Assembly: GCF_000382045.1 (NCBI RefSeq)
Contig: NZ_KB907465.1
Coordinates: 1 to 64,000 of the forward strand
Reading direction: 5' to 3'
DNA length: 64,000 nt
Origin: Variovorax atrisoli 110B
Lineage (GTDB): Bacteria; Pseudomonadota; Gammaproteobacteria; Burkholderiales; Burkholderiaceae_C
Shown here: positions 16,921 through 25,304 of the stretch, piece after piece
Layout: every line of letters starts with the position of its first letter
Numbering within the stretch: position 1 is the stretch's first letter
The notes under the pieces: model-generated
Seen by the model: only the letters and a program-made list of their open reading frames with translations
Told to the model about the DNA's origin: nothing
Databases searched by the model: none
Program-made: the position numbers and the translations under genes

Positions 16921-17888
16921 TCCAGCTTCTGCTTGAGCGCCGGGTCGAGCTTGTATTCCGCCGCCGCGATGGTCGCTTCGAGCTGGTCGGGGCGGCTTGC
17001 GCCGAGCAGCGGCGCGGTGATGAGCGGGTTCGCCATCACCCAGGCCACGGCCAGGGTGGCCAGCGGTACGCCGGCTTCGTCGGCGAGCTTGTGCAGCTGC
17101 GTGACGGTGTTGAAGCTGCGCTCGTTCCAGTAGCGGTCTTGATACATGCCGCCTGCGGTGCCGAGGGTGAAGCGGGTGTTCTCCTCGGGCTTGCTGCCGG
17201 GCTTGTACTTGCCGGTGAGCAGGCCGCCGGCCAGCGGGTTGTAGGGGATCACGCCCAGGCCCTCTTCCGCCGCGAGCGGCAGCAGCTCGCGTTCGATCTC
17301 GCGGAACAGCAGGCTGTAGCGCGGCTGAACCGACACATAGCGCGTGAGCCTCAGCAGGTCTGACTTGCCCAGCGCGCGGGCCAGACGGTAGGCCAGGAAG
17401 TTCGACACGCCGATGTAGCGCGCGCGGCCCGACTTCACGATGGTGTCGAGAGCCTCCAGGCTCTCTTCGAGCGGCGTCTCGCGGTCGTCCATGTGCAGCT
17501 GGTAGAGGTCGACGTGGTCGGTCTTCAGCCGCTTGAGCGAGGCGTCGATGGCGTCCAGCAGGTGCTTGCGCGACGCGCCCTGGTCCCAGCTGTTGGGGCC
17601 GACCTTGTTGACGGCCTTGGTCGCCAGAACGAAGCGGCGGCGGCCCGCGGGGCCCTGCTTCTCCAGCCAGTTGCCGATGATCTCCTCGGTGCGGCCTGCC
17701 GTCTCGATGGTGCCGCCGAGCGGGTAGACGTCGGCCGTGTCGAGGAAGTTGATGCCGCCTTCGGCCGCCTTGTCGAGGATCTGGTGCGATACGGCCTCGT
17801 CGGTCTGCAGGCCGAAGGTCATGGTGCCGAGGGCGAGGCGGGAGACGGTGAGGCCGGTGCGGCCGAGACGGGTGGAGGGAATGCTCAT
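16878..17888 (-). CDS. Aldo/keto reductase
   Basis: A 336-residue NADPH-dependent oxidoreductase of the aldo/keto reductase barrel family. The catalytic tetrad is visible: D50 (FLDTADVY), Y55, K91 (ATK) and H132 (LYQLHMDD). C-terminal cofactor-binding residues are in APLLGASRPDQLEA. The substrate cannot be assigned; relatives reduce aldehydes and ketones. Its last codons form part of a 165-bp tandem repeat, two decayed copies of which follow the stop. It stands alone between the phosphatase and the pump operon, all on the minus strand. Confidence 0.92.
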   Translation of the reverse strand: MSIPSTRLGRTGLTVSRLALGTMTFGLQTDEAVSHQILDKAAEGGINFLDTADVYPLGGTIETAGRTEEIIGNWLEKQGPAGRRRFVLATKAVNKVGPNSWDQGASRKHLLDAIDASLKRLKTDHVDLYQLHMDDRETPLEESLEALDTIVKSGRARYIGVSNFLAYRLARALGKSDLLRLTRYVSVQPRYSLLFREIERELLPLAAEEGLGVIPYNPLAGGLLTGKYKPGSKPEENTRFTLGTAGGMYQDRYWNERSFNTVTQLHKLADEAGVPLATLAVAWVMANPLITAPLLGASRPDQLEATIAAAEYKLDPALKQKLDELTAEYRKGDAPR

Positions 17889-17987
17889 GGTGTTCGGTTC
17901 TCGCTCGGGAGGGAAGGAGATGAGATGGAAGGAAGGGAGCGGCGGCCATCATAGGCACGGCCGCGCAATCCTGCAGGCGGGCGAGGT

Positions 17988-19571
17988 TTAGCTGCCTTCG
18001 GCGTGCACGCCAGGCGCACCGCGCTCGACCGAGAAGCGGGCCATGGTGCCGACCGGCGAATCGGCCGTCTTCTCGTCCTCCACGGCGCGGAAATCGACCG
18101 TGGCGCCGCGCGCATCGAGCGTGGCGATCGCATAGCCGCGCCTGTCGGCCCGCCCGTAGCGCAGCTGCGGATTCTTCGAGAGCATGTTCGCCACGCTGGC
18201 AGCGCTCGGTCCTTCGGAGGTGATGGCGCCGCCGACGAACTCGGTCGCGACCAGCGGCCCCTGCTGCGCATCGCCGCGCCGCAGGTCGGCGGCCCAGAAG
18301 GCGTGCACGTCGCCGCTGGCGACCAGCGCATTGCCGCCGCGCGACTTGTGTTCGGCCAGCGCGTCGAGCAGGCGCGAGCGGGCTGCGGCATAGCCGTCCC
18401 AGCCGTCCATCCAGTAGCCGTGCTCTGGTCCGCGCTTGCGGTCGGCCTCGGCCAGCAGCGTGGGCTGGGCGAGCACGGTCCATCGCGCGGGCGGCGCGGC
18501 GAGTTCGCGGGCGAGCCAGGCCTCCTGCTGCGCGCCGAAGAGGCTGCGCTCGGGCGCGAGCCGGTCGGGGCAATCGGCCAGCGGCGAGGCACTGCGGCCG
18601 GAAAGGCAGACATGGTGCGAGCGGTACTGGCGCCCGTCGGTCAGCAGCATGTCGAGCATGCGGCCGAAGCGGTGCCGGCCGTAGATGAGCGCATCGGCCC
18701 CACGTGGACGCATGCTGGCGGGCACGGGCATGTGCTCGTACCACGCCTGATAGGCGGCTGCGCGGATCGCGAGGAACTGCGCAGGGTCGGCCGTGCGCGG
18801 CGACTCGTCGTTCGTGTAGTCGTTGGCCACCTCGTGGTCGTCCCAGGTCACGAGCCATGGGAAGGCCGCGTGAGCGGCCTGCAGCTGCGCATCGGCCTTG
18901 TAGAGCGCGTAGCGGTCGCGGAACCCGGCGAGCTGCGTCGGAATGCCGCCCTCGTGCCGGCGCACCTGGTGCGATTTGCGGGAGCTTTCGTAGATGTAGT
19001 CGCCCAGATGTACGACGAAGTCGAGCGGCTGCGCGGCCATGTCGCGGTAGGCGGCGTAGTAGCCCTGCTCGTAGTGCTGGCAGGAGGCGAAGGCGAAGCG
19101 CAGCTGTTGCAGGGCCTCGTCGTTGTCGCCTGGCGTGGTGCGCGTGCGGCCGGCGGGGCTGCGCGCGCCGCCGGCGGTGAAGCGGTACCAGTACCAGCGC
19201 GCCGGCGACAGGCCCTGCACCTCGACGTGCACCGAGTGCGCGAGCTCGGCTGTCGCGACGGCGCTGCCCTTCGCCACGATGCGCCTGAAACCCTCGTCGT
19301 CGGCCACCTCCCAGTTCACATCGACGGGCGCATCGCCCATGCCGCCGCCCTGCAGCGGATCGGGCGCGAGCCGCGTCCAGAGCACGAAGCCGTCGGCGCG
19401 CGGCACGCCAGAGGCCACGCCCAGCGTGAATGGATAGCGATCGCCCGATGTCGCGGCCGTGCCTGTCGTCGTCGCTGGCTGCGCCTTCAGCAGCAGGAAC
19501 GGATGGCCCAGCGAAGCGGCCGCGAGCCCGCCGCACAGCAGGCGTCGGTGCGAGAGTCTTTCTTCCTTCAT
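17988..19571 (-). CDS. phoD: PhoD-family alkaline phosphatase/phosphodiesterase
   Basis: About 527 residues, exported. The N-terminus SHRRLLCGGLAAASLG is a Tat-type signal. A fibronectin-like domain (about 45-140) precedes the metallophosphatase core with FASCQHYEQGYY, VVHLGDYIYES, VTWDDHEVANDY and a late GDVHAFW, the metal-binding blocks of the Ca/Fe-dependent PhoD family. It releases phosphate from phosphate esters in the periplasm. The ATG at 19571 is chosen over a TTG three codons earlier. A second, smaller PhoD-like gene is at 50069-51013. Confidence 0.9.
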   Translation of the reverse strand: MKEERLSHRRLLCGGLAAASLGHPFLLLKAQPATTTGTAATSGDRYPFTLGVASGVPRADGFVLWTRLAPDPLQGGGMGDAPVDVNWEVADDEGFRRIVAKGSAVATAELAHSVHVEVQGLSPARWYWYRFTAGGARSPAGRTRTTPGDNDEALQQLRFAFASCQHYEQGYYAAYRDMAAQPLDFVVHLGDYIYESSRKSHQVRRHEGGIPTQLAGFRDRYALYKADAQLQAAHAAFPWLVTWDDHEVANDYTNDESPRTADPAQFLAIRAAAYQAWYEHMPVPASMRPRGADALIYGRHRFGRMLDMLLTDGRQYRSHHVCLSGRSASPLADCPDRLAPERSLFGAQQEAWLARELAAPPARWTVLAQPTLLAEADRKRGPEHGYWMDGWDGYAAARSRLLDALAEHKSRGGNALVASGDVHAFWAADLRRGDAQQGPLVATEFVGGAITSEGPSAASVANMLSKNPQLRYGRADRRGYAIATLDARGATVDFRAVEDEKTADSPVGTMARFSVERGAPGVHAEGS

Positions 19572-19641
19572 CCAGTGCAATGTCGTGCGCTTCGCTCGCT
19601 CCTGTCAATCGGGCGGCGCATGGGCGACGGCGTGAACCCGG

Positions 19642-20907
19642 CTACGGCCCCACCACGGTGACCCGCGCCGTCATGTACGGATGGACCGAGCAGACGTAGT
19701 CGTACACCCCCGGCTTGTCGAAGACGCGGGCGAAGGCCTTGCCGGGCAGCAGCAGGTCGATGCCGGCCGCGCCGTCCTTGAAGGCCAGGCCGTGCGGCGC
19801 GCCGTCGTCGTTCTGCCAGCTCACGCGCTGGCCGGTCTTGACGGTGATCTGCGCGGGCTCGAAGGCGAAGTTGCGGATGGTCACGTGCGCCGACCCGCCG
19901 GCGTGCGCGCCGTCCGCAGCCGCTGCAGGCGAAGCGGCAGCCGCCGTGCGCTGCAGCGCGATCTTGCGCGGCGCATTGCCCACCTGCACCGTGTGCATCG
20001 GCCCGCCCGCGAGGTCGACCACGCTGACGTCGTTGGAGCCCTCATTGCTCACCCAGAGCTTCCTGCCGTCGGCCGACAGGTCGAGCCAGTGCGGCTGCTT
20101 GCCCACGGGAATGCTGCGCACGGCCGTGTGCGCTGCGGGGTCGAACAGCATGACTTCGCCGGGCCCCTGCACCACCACCACGCCGCTGGCCATGCCCGCG
20201 AAGTGCTGCGCGATGTGCGGCGACACGCCCGTGGGAACCGGCGCGCCCCACTGGTTGTTGGCCGGATCGAGCACCTGCACGGCCGCAACGCCGGCCAGCG
20301 TGAGGTAGAGCGACTTGCCGTCATGGCTGAACTCGAGGTCGCGCGGCGGCTTGTCGAGCGGGATCTGCGTGACCACGGCGCGCGTCGCCATGTCGATGAC
20401 CACCAGCGCGAAGTGCCCCGGCTCCTGCGATGCGACGTACGCCTGCCGCCCGTCGGGCCGGATGGCGATGGTGTGCGGCTTGGGCACCGGCACGGTGGCG
20501 CTCACGCCATGCGCCGTGGTGTCGACGAAGGCCACGCGGTCGTCGCCGTTGACGGCCACCAGCAACCACTTGCCGTCGGCAGTCATGGCCAGCCCCTGGG
20601 GGCCCTTGCCCACGTCGATGGCGCGGGTCACGCGGTCGCTCGCGGCATCGATCTCGCTCACGGCGGCGGCGCCGGAGCCGCTGACGAACACGCTGCGTCC
20701 ATCGGGCGCAACGATGATGCCGTCGGGCCCAGCCGCCACCGGCAGCGTGGCCACGACGCGCTCGGTGCCGGTGTCGATCACGCTGACGGTGCTGTCCTTG
20801 AAGTTGCCGACATAGGCCCTGGGACCCGCGGCAAGCGCGGAGCCGGCCGAGGCCGCCAGGGCCGCGAAGATGACGAGGATGCGTGCGAAGCCGGGCATGG
20901 CGATCAT
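19642..20907 (-). CDS. Exported YVTN beta-propeller fused to an amicyanin-like cupredoxin
   Basis: 421 residues. A signal peptide (about 1-27, ending SALAA) is followed by a beta-propeller of YVTN-type blades (about 28-318, e.g. RAYVGNFKDSTVSVIDTGT and KLWVSNEGSNDVSVVDLAGG). After an Ala/Gly-rich linker (about 320-340) comes a cupredoxin domain (341-421) with candidate type-1 copper ligands H372, C406, H409 and M412; the C-x2-H-x2-M spacing is that of amicyanin. The ATG at 20907 is preferred because GAGGG lies 8 bp before it; an ATG at 20922 is also possible. It is transcribed divergently from an ECF sigma gene, from a promoter of the same type. The role is probably periplasmic redox or copper-linked; the partner is unknown. 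Confidence 0.88.
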   Translation of the reverse strand: MIAMPGFARILVIFAALAASAGSALAAGPRAYVGNFKDSTVSVIDTGTERVVATLPVAAGPDGIIVAPDGRSVFVSGSGAAAVSEIDAASDRVTRAIDVGKGPQGLAMTADGKWLLVAVNGDDRVAFVDTTAHGVSATVPVPKPHTIAIRPDGRQAYVASQEPGHFALVVIDMATRAVVTQIPLDKPPRDLEFSHDGKSLYLTLAGVAAVQVLDPANNQWGAPVPTGVSPHIAQHFAGMASGVVVVQGPGEVMLFDPAAHTAVRSIPVGKQPHWLDLSADGRKLWVSNEGSNDVSVVDLAGGPMHTVQVGNAPRKIALQRTAAAASPAAAADGAHAGGSAHVTIRNFAFEPAQITVKTGQRVSWQNDDGAPHGLAFKDGAAGIDLLLPGKAFARVFDKPGVYDYVCSVHPYMTARVTVVGP

Positions 20908-20977
20908 GGTGAAGACCCTCATGGAAAGCGGAAGAGGAAGACGGAAGAAGCAGAATCCGAGAATCCGCAAAGGGCAT

Positions 20978-21003
20978 GACGCATGGCATGCCCTGCCTAT
21001 TCC
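20978..21003 (-). promoter_or_regulatory. ECF-type promoter of the propeller-cupredoxin gene
   Basis: On the minus strand GCTGGAATA (-35) is followed after exactly 16 bases by CGTCATGC (-10). The element is the same as the one facing the sigma factor gene at 21025-21050. GGAAT/CGTC hexamers of this form are typical of ECF sigma factors. Confidence 0.75.
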
Positions 21004-21024
21004 AGCGGTGGCCGAAAAAAAGCT

Positions 21025-21050
21025 GGAATAAAACGCCGGACTGTCACGTC
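21025..21050 (+). promoter_or_regulatory. ECF-type autoregulated promoter of the sigma operon
   Basis: GGAATA at 21025-21030, 16 bases, then CGTC at 21047-21050 (followed by ATGC). Transcription would begin near 21057, leaving a very short leader before the AAGGAG at 21061-21066. This argues that translation begins at the TTG at 21070, not at the upstream in-frame ATG at 20983. Confidence 0.75.
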
Positions 21051-21069
21051 ATGCAGGAAGAAGGAGCAC

Positions 21070-21648
21070 TTGAGCCTGTCGACCGACCGCACACGCCAGT
21101 TCGAAGCCGCCGCGCTGCCGCATCTCGATGCGGCATGGAACCTTGCGCGCTGGCTGCTGCGCGACGACCAGCTGGCCGACGACGCGGTGCAGGAGGCCTA
21201 CCTGCGCGCATTCCGCTTCTTCGAGGGTTTGCGCGGAGAGAGCGCACGGCCGTGGCTGCTGGGCATCGTGCGCAACGCCTGCTACGACTGGATGCGGCAG
21301 AACCGGCAGCTGGCCGACCAGCTGGAGTTCGACGAGCTGCGCGACAGCGAGGCGGTGTCGGCGCCCTTCTCCTCCTCCGCCGACGGCGATCCGGCGCGGC
21401 AGTGGGAGCAGCGCGTGCAGGGCGAGCGAGTCAACGCGGCCATCGACGCGCTGCCGCCGGTGTATCGCGAGGTGATCGTGCTGCGCGAACTGGAGGAACT
21501 GCGCTACGAGGACATCGCGCGCATCGCGGGCATACCGCTGGGCACCGTCATGTCGCGGCTGTCGCGTGCGCGCTCGATGCTGCGCGAGAGCCTGCGCGAC
21601 GAACGTCCCGGCGATGCGGGAGGAAGGACACGCCATGTCAATGTCTGA
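21070..21648 (+). CDS. ECF-family RNA polymerase sigma factor
   Basis: A sigma-70 family factor of about 192 residues with region 2 (DDAVQEAYLRAFRFFEGL, RPWLLGIVRNACYDWMR) and region 4 (LPPVYREVIVLRELEELRYEDIARIAGIPLGTVMSRLSRARSML) but no regions 1 or 3. The TTG start is inferred from the preceding AAGGAG and promoter position; the spacing is tight and the exact start is uncertain. Its 3' end overlaps the anti-sigma gene by 14 bp. It likely recognises the GGAATA-N16-CGTC elements flanking it, thereby controlling itself and the divergent cupredoxin gene. Confidence 0.92.
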   Translation: MSLSTDRTRQFEAAALPHLDAAWNLARWLLRDDQLADDAVQEAYLRAFRFFEGLRGESARPWLLGIVRNACYDWMRQNRQLADQLEFDELRDSEAVSAPFSSSADGDPARQWEQRVQGERVNAAIDALPPVYREVIVLRELEELRYEDIARIAGIPLGTVMSRLSRARSMLRESLRDERPGDAGGRTRHVNV

Positions 21649-22327
21649 CGAGGAACTGGGAACGCTGATCCGGCGCCACGCCGTGCGGCACATGCCGCCC
21701 GAGGGCCTGGCCGCGCGCATCGCGAATGCGGTCCGCACGGAAGAAGCCGCCGCGCCGGCGCCGTCGCCCGCTCCCGCGCGACAAGGCCGCGGGCTGTGGC
21801 AGGGGCTGGCATGGTTCGGGACCGGTGCCGCCACGGCCTGGGGCCTGGCGCTCGTGCTGCTGGCAACGCCGATGCCGCCTGCCGACGCGCTCGCCGAAGG
21901 CGTCACGGCGAACCACGTGCGCTCGCTGATGGCCTCGCACCTGGCCGACGTGGCCTCGTCCGACCATCACACGGTCAAGCCCTGGTTCGCCGGCAAGCTC
22001 GACTTCTCACCGCCGGTGGTCGACCTCGCGGCGGAGGGCTTTGCGCTTGCTGGCGGACGGCTCGACTACCTGGACGGGCGCACCGTGGCGGCGCTGGTCT
22101 ACCGCTCGGGGCCGCACGTGATCAACCTGTTCGTGTGGCCGGCGCCGGATGGAAAGAAGGCGCAGGCGCAAGGGCCGGTGGCTTCGGCCCGGCAGGGCTA
22201 CCAGCTCGTGCACTGGACCCAGGGCGGCATGCAGGCCTGGGCGGTGTCGGATCTCAATGCGACGGAGCTGCAGAACTTCGCGGTGCTGCTGCGCGAGCGA
22301 ACCGCGCCGGTGCCTTCGCCGAAGTAG
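21635..22327 (+). CDS. Membrane anti-sigma factor
   Basis: 230 residues. A cytoplasmic N-terminal segment (about 1-55, MSDEELGTLIRRHAVRHMPPEGL) should bind the sigma factor. A single membrane helix lies at about 58-80 and a periplasmic domain follows (VKPWFAGKLDFSPPVVDLA, GGRLDYLDGRTVAALVYRSG), typical of anti-sigma proteins paired with this sort of ECF factor. There are no cysteines in the N-terminal region, so it is not the zinc-binding ZAS type. GGGAGGAAGG precedes the ATG. It probably holds the sigma factor inactive until a periplasmic signal appears. Confidence 0.85.
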   Translation: MSMSDEELGTLIRRHAVRHMPPEGLAARIANAVRTEEAAAPAPSPAPARQGRGLWQGLAWFGTGAATAWGLALVLLATPMPPADALAEGVTANHVRSLMASHLADVASSDHHTVKPWFAGKLDFSPPVVDLAAEGFALAGGRLDYLDGRTVAALVYRSGPHVINLFVWPAPDGKKAQAQGPVASARQGYQLVHWTQGGMQAWAVSDLNATELQNFAVLLRERTAPVPSPK

Positions 22328-22336
22328 CAGCCCTGT

Positions 22337-23587
22337 TCAGCAGGCGACGGCTGCCGGCCTGCGTGCGGCGGCACGGGCACTCGCCACCGCCCAGCCGAAG
22401 ATGCCCAGGCCGGCCAGCGCCAGCAGCGCGCCGACCCAACCGGTGGAAGTCCAGCCCAGCCCCGCGGAAATTGCCACGCCGCCGAGCCACGCACCCAGCG
22501 CATTGGCCATGTTGAAGGCCGAGTGGTTGAGCGCGGCCGCGAGCGTCTGCGCGTCGCCGGCCACGTCCATGAGACGGATCTGCAGTGCCGGGCCGATGGC
22601 CACGGTCGAACCGATGAGGAACACGTTGACGGCGGCCGCGACCACGTTGTGGGCCGCGAAGGTGAACACCGCGAGCACCAGCGCCGCGTAGACCATCACG
22701 CCGCCGATGGTGCGCATCACCGACTTGTCGGCCAGCCGCGAGCCCACGAGGTTGCCCACCACCATGCCGAGGCCGAAGAGCGCGAGCACGATGGGCACGC
22801 CGCCCACCGGCATGCCGGCCACCTCGATCAGCGTGGGCTTGATGTAGCTGAACACCGAGAACATGCCGCCGAAGCCGATGGCGGCGATGCCCAGCGTGAA
22901 CCACACCTGCTTGCGCTTGAGCGCACCGAGTTCGCGCCAGGGGCTGGCGCCTGCGCCGGGCGCCATGTCGGGGATGTCGCGGCGAAGCAGCGCGATGGCC
23001 ACCAGCGCGATGAGGCCGACGAACACGAAGGCCGCGCGCCAGCCGAAGAACTGGCCCAGCCACGCCGCGATGGGCACGCCCACCAGCGTGGCGCCGGTGA
23101 GCCCCAGCATCACGAGCCCCACGGCCCGCGCGCGGCGGCCCGGCGGCGCCAGCGTGGCGGCCACCAGCGCGGCCACGCCGAAGTACGTGCCGTGCGGCAG
23201 CCCCGCGGCGAAGCGCAGCAGGTTGAGCAGCAGGTAGTTGGGAGCGGCGGCGCTGGCGAAGTTGCCGGCCGCGAACACGGCCATGAGCGCGATGAGCAGC
23301 GCGCGTCGGCGCCAGCCGGCTGCGAGCACCGCGAGAACGGGGGCGCCGATGACCACGCCGATCGCATAGGCGCTGATGACGTGGCCGGCCTGCGGGATGC
23401 TCACGCCGATGTCGCGTGCGACCTCGGGCAGCAGGCCCATGATGACGAACTCGCCGGTGCCGATGGCGAAGCCGCCGACGCCGAGCGCGAGCACCGCGCG
23501 CAGGAAATTGGCGGGTGCGCCCGAAGGCAGGGTGAAGGAAGAAATGTCGGTGGCCGCGCTGTCCTGCGCGGGTGGGGAGGCGTTCAA
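22337..23587 (-). CDS. MFS exporter (arabinose-efflux/YdhP-like)
   Basis: A 12-helix major facilitator of about 416 residues. The family opening LALGVGGFAIGTGEFVIMGLLPEVA and the LLRFAAGLPHGTYFG block match sugar or drug exporters of the AraJ/YdhP/NepI group. A TTG at 23587 is preferred because AGGAG lies 8 bases upstream and a short palindrome is further upstream; the frame stays open to 23683. It converges on the anti-sigma gene with only 9 bp between the stops. The substrate is unknown. Confidence 0.86.
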   Translation of the reverse strand: MNASPPAQDSAATDISSFTLPSGAPANFLRAVLALGVGGFAIGTGEFVIMGLLPEVARDIGVSIPQAGHVISAYAIGVVIGAPVLAVLAAGWRRRALLIALMAVFAAGNFASAAAPNYLLLNLLRFAAGLPHGTYFGVAALVAATLAPPGRRARAVGLVMLGLTGATLVGVPIAAWLGQFFGWRAAFVFVGLIALVAIALLRRDIPDMAPGAGASPWRELGALKRKQVWFTLGIAAIGFGGMFSVFSYIKPTLIEVAGMPVGGVPIVLALFGLGMVVGNLVGSRLADKSVMRTIGGVMVYAALVLAVFTFAAHNVVAAAVNVFLIGSTVAIGPALQIRLMDVAGDAQTLAAALNHSAFNMANALGAWLGGVAISAGLGWTSTGWVGALLALAGLGIFGWAVASARAAARRPAAVAC

Positions 23588-23638
23588 GGCCAGGCTCCTG
23601 GAGGGGGTGCCCGGCGGCAGCGGGCAAGGCACGATTTT

Positions 23639-23650
23639 AGGGTAAACCCT
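23639..23650. promoter_or_regulatory. Short inverted repeat before second MFS exporter
   Basis: AGGGTAAACCCT is an inverted repeat of AGGGT around AA, 51 bp upstream of the proposed start. Its GGGTWAACCC core resembles the centre of the 22-bp palindrome before the first MFS exporter, which suggests a shared repressor type. Confidence 0.35.
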
Positions 23651-23719
23651 GAATCCGCACCGATACGCAGATGCCGAAGACATTGTACCGGCAGGGCCGC
23701 GAAGGCCTCGCCCGTGGGC

Positions 23720-24412
23720 TCAGATGGCCACCAGCTGCCGCACGCCCTGTGCTTCCATGTCCTTGCCGAGGCCGCGCGCGATGACCTCGCCGCGCTCCAT
23801 CACGAGGTAGTCGTCCGCCAGTTCCTGGGCGAAGTCGTAGTACTGCTCGCACAGCACGATGGCCATGTCGCCCCGGTCGGCCAGCATTCGGATGACGCGG
23901 CCGATGTCCTTGATGATGCTGGGCTGGATGCCTTCGGTGGGCTCGTCGAGGATCAGCAGGCGCGGCTTGGGCGCCAGCGCCCGGGCAATCGCCAGCTGCT
24001 GCTGCTGGCCGCCAGAGAGGTCGCCGCCCCTCCTGTTCATCATCTGCTTGAGCACGGGGAACAGCTCGTACAGCTCCGCCGGGATGGGCGTGCCGCCGCT
24101 CTTGTAGGCCAGCCCCATGCGCAGGTTCTCCTCGACCGTGAGCCGAGCGAAGATCTCGCGGCCCTGCGGCACGAAGCCGATGCCGGCCCTGGCCCGCTCA
24201 TAGGGCGTGGCCTTGTGGATCGGCTTGCCTTCGAGCTCGATGCTGCCGCTCTTGATGGGCACCAGGCCCATCAGCGACTTCAGCAGCGTGGTCTTGCCCA
24301 CGCCGTTGCGGCCCAGCAGCACGGTGACCTTGCCCAGCTTCGCCTCGAAGCTCACGTCGCGCAGGATGTGGGAGCCGCCGTAGTACTGATGGATGTTCTT
24401 GACTGTCAGCAT
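23720..24412 (-). CDS. urtE: Urea ABC transporter ATPase UrtE
   Basis: A 230-residue branched-chain-type ABC ATPase (LivF family), the last gene of the urt operon. Walker A is LGRNGVGKTT, the signature is LSGGQQQQLAIARAL and Walker B is LLILDEPTEG. The opening MLTVKNIHQYYGGSHIL is typical of UrtE. GAGGAAGAAC precedes the ATG at 24412. With UrtD it powers high-affinity urea uptake. The 132 bp after it separate it from an unrelated exporter; no urease genes are in the window. Confidence 0.94.
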   Translation of the reverse strand: MLTVKNIHQYYGGSHILRDVSFEAKLGKVTVLLGRNGVGKTTLLKSLMGLVPIKSGSIELEGKPIHKATPYERARAGIGFVPQGREIFARLTVEENLRMGLAYKSGGTPIPAELYELFPVLKQMMNRRGGDLSGGQQQQLAIARALAPKPRLLILDEPTEGIQPSIIKDIGRVIRMLADRGDMAIVLCEQYYDFAQELADDYLVMERGEVIARGLGKDMEAQGVRQLVAI

Positions 24413-24425
24413 GGTTCGTTCTTCC

Positions 24426-25304
24426 TCAGCGGCCCAGGTAGACCTCAATTACGCGCTCGTCGGCCTGCACTTCGTCCAGCGTCCCCTGTGCGAGCACGGA
24501 GCCGTCGCACAGCACGGTGACGATCTCGGAGATGGTGCGGATGAAGCTCATGTCGTGCTCCACCACCATCAGCGAGTGCTTGCCCTTGAGCGTGAGGAAC
24601 AGCTCGGCGGTGCGCGCGGTCTCTTCGTCGGTCATGCCGGCCACGGGCTCGTCGAGCAGCAGCAGCTTCGGGTCCTGCATCAGCAGCATGCCGATCTCCA
24701 GCCACTGCTTCTGGCCGTGGCTCAGGTTGCCGGCCAGGCGCGAGACGCTGTCGGCGAGGTGGATGGTCTCGAGCACCTCGGCCAGGCGGTCGCTCTGCGC
24801 GGAATCGAGCCTGAAGAGCATCGAAGAGCGCACGCCCTTGTCGGTCTTCAGCGCGAGTTCGAGGTTCTCGAACACCGTCAGGTGCTCGAACACCGTCGGC
24901 TTCTGGAACTTGCGGCCGATGCCCAGCTGAGCGATCTCGGCCTCGCGGTGGCGCAGCAGGTCGATGGTGCTGCCGAAGAACACGGTGCCCTCGTCGGGCC
25001 GGGTCTTGCCGGTGATGATGTCCATCATCGTCGTCTTGCCGGCGCCGTTCGGCCCGATGATGCAGCGCAGCTCGCCCGGTGCGATGTCGAGCGACAGCTT
25101 GTTGATGGCCTTGAAGCCGTCGAAGCTCACGCTGACGTCTTCCAGGTAGAGGATGCGGCCGTGCGTGACGTCGACCTCGCCCGGCGTGACGTGGCGGCCG
25201 AAGTCGGCGGCGCGGCCACCCGATTCGGTGCTGCCGCTCACGTAGTGGATGCCGCTTGCTCGCGCGGCGCGCTCTGCGCCTGCTTCCATGAGGTCGGGTG
25301 TCAT
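24426..25304 (-). CDS. urtD: Urea ABC transporter ATPase UrtD
   Basis: 292 residues, LivG-type ATPase. Walker A is GPNGAGKTT, the family-typical signature is LSHGQKQWLEIGMLL and Walker B LLLLDEPVAG. An extra N-terminal segment of about 45 residues precedes the ATPase core, which begins near GRILYLEDVSVSFDG. The start overlaps the UrtC stop as ATGA, and the stop lies 13 bp before UrtE. Confidence 0.94.
   Translation of the reverse strand: MTPDLMEAGAERAARASGIHYVSGSTESGGRAADFGRHVTPGEVDVTHGRILYLEDVSVSFDGFKAINKLSLDIAPGELRCIIGPNGAGKTTMMDIITGKTRPDEGTVFFGSTIDLLRHREAEIAQLGIGRKFQKPTVFEHLTVFENLELALKTDKGVRSSMLFRLDSAQSDRLAEVLETIHLADSVSRLAGNLSHGQKQWLEIGMLLMQDPKLLLLDEPVAGMTDEETARTAELFLTLKGKHSLMVVEHDMSFIRTISEIVTVLCDGSVLAQGTLDEVQADERVIEVYLGR

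Noticed and set aside
16747..19608. 953-codon open frame on the minus strand
   Set aside because: It is a frame-shifted shadow of the aldo/keto reductase and PhoD genes, with Arg/Ala-rich composition and no domains.
20976..21668. Alternative open frame over the sigma factor gene, starting before it
   Set aside because: It lacks sigma regions 2 and 4; the frame from 21070 has both, and the promoter lies inside the alternative frame.
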